A stretch of DNA of 5,587 nucleotides from Candidatus Omnitrophota bacterium (lineage in GTDB: Bacteria; Omnitrophota; Omnitrophia; Omnitrophales; Danuiimicrobiaceae). This document shows positions 5,499 through 5,587 of this stretch, piece after piece (position 1 is the first letter of the stretch; every line of letters begins with the position of its first letter). The position numbers and the translations under genes were made by a program. The notes under the pieces were generated by a model, which worked only from the letters and a program-made list of their open reading frames with translations, was not told the origin of the DNA and made no database searches. The stretch covers positions 1 to 5,587 of the forward strand of contig JACQQO010000103.1 of NCBI GenBank assembly GCA_016206955.1, written 5' to 3'.

Positions 5499-5587
5499 GT
5501 TGTATATAGCCCCGATTAAATGGTAACCAAATGTTAGTGGAAATCAACCGTAGACAGAGAGGTAATTTAATCGGTTCTATATACAAC
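5499..5587. repeat. 89-bp element with 22-bp terminal inverted repeats (MITE-like)
   Basis: The left end (5499-5520) begins GTTGTATATAG and runs through CGATTAAA; the right end (5566-5587) is its reverse complement at 20 of 22 positions (CC versus AA at the two mismatches). The 45-base interior has no coding potential that I can see. It starts 11 bases after the subunit II stop. The right repeat finishes at the last base of the window, so a target duplication cannot be tested. It could be a non-autonomous transposable element, one end of a longer one, or simply a large hairpin that ends transcription. There is no T-run after the stem within the window, so a standard intrinsic terminator is not supported. 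Confidence 0.65.

Noticed and set aside
5499..5587. Integron attC recombination site
   Set aside because: The ends read GTT...AAC, the opposite orientation to the RYYYAAC...GTTRRRY core sites, and there are no cassette-like genes.
5499..5587. Intrinsic transcription terminator
   Set aside because: The loop is 45 bases, the stem is AT-rich, and no T-run follows within the window.

Overview
The window looks like part of an aerobic respiratory operon, entirely on the + strand, from a Gram-negative-type bacterium with periplasmic c-type cytochromes and a copper cytochrome oxidase. I cannot place the phylum. Base composition looks moderate by eye. The dispersed TTGCGAG/CGCAATGA palindromes and the CATTCCT heptamer repeats are of kinds I associate with uncultured groundwater and sediment lineages (deltaproteobacteria-like, Omnitrophota and Nitrospirota are all possible), but this is only an impression.

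Layout: 1-141 is the C-terminal tail of a membrane protein, probably the cytochrome b subunit of a bc-type quinol oxidase complex. A dispersed palindrome (153-222) fills the next gap. 233-3097 encodes a 954-residue membrane-anchored, coiled-coil, eight-heme cytochrome c. It overlaps by ATGA a secreted cupredoxin plus carboxypeptidase-regulatory-like protein (3094-3900). 3976-5487 encodes a second copy of that same two-domain protein, fused in frame to a complete cytochrome c oxidase subunit II with a full CuA site. The window ends in an 89-bp element (5499-5587) with near-perfect 22-bp terminal inverted repeats, which may be a small mobile element at an assembly break.

Proposed working model (inference): quinol electrons pass through cytochrome b to the octaheme cytochrome, then to the free blue-copper protein or directly to the cupredoxin domain tethered to subunit II, then to CuA and the oxidase core encoded downstream. 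The fused cupredoxin would play the part that fused cytochrome c plays in caa3 oxidases, but at the N-terminal rather than the C-terminal end of subunit II.

The most unusual feature is where the repeats sit. Three dispersed-repeat types, differing in sequence, lie at gene or domain junctions, and each is read in frame as protein: a TTGCGAG-type palindrome encodes most of the N-terminal leader of the cupredoxin protein; one arm of a heptamer inverted repeat encodes the start of the fusion protein's signal peptide, while its loop carries the ribosome binding site and start codon; and a CCCTCTCC/GGGGAGAGG palindrome encodes the linker between the cupredoxin part and the subunit II part.
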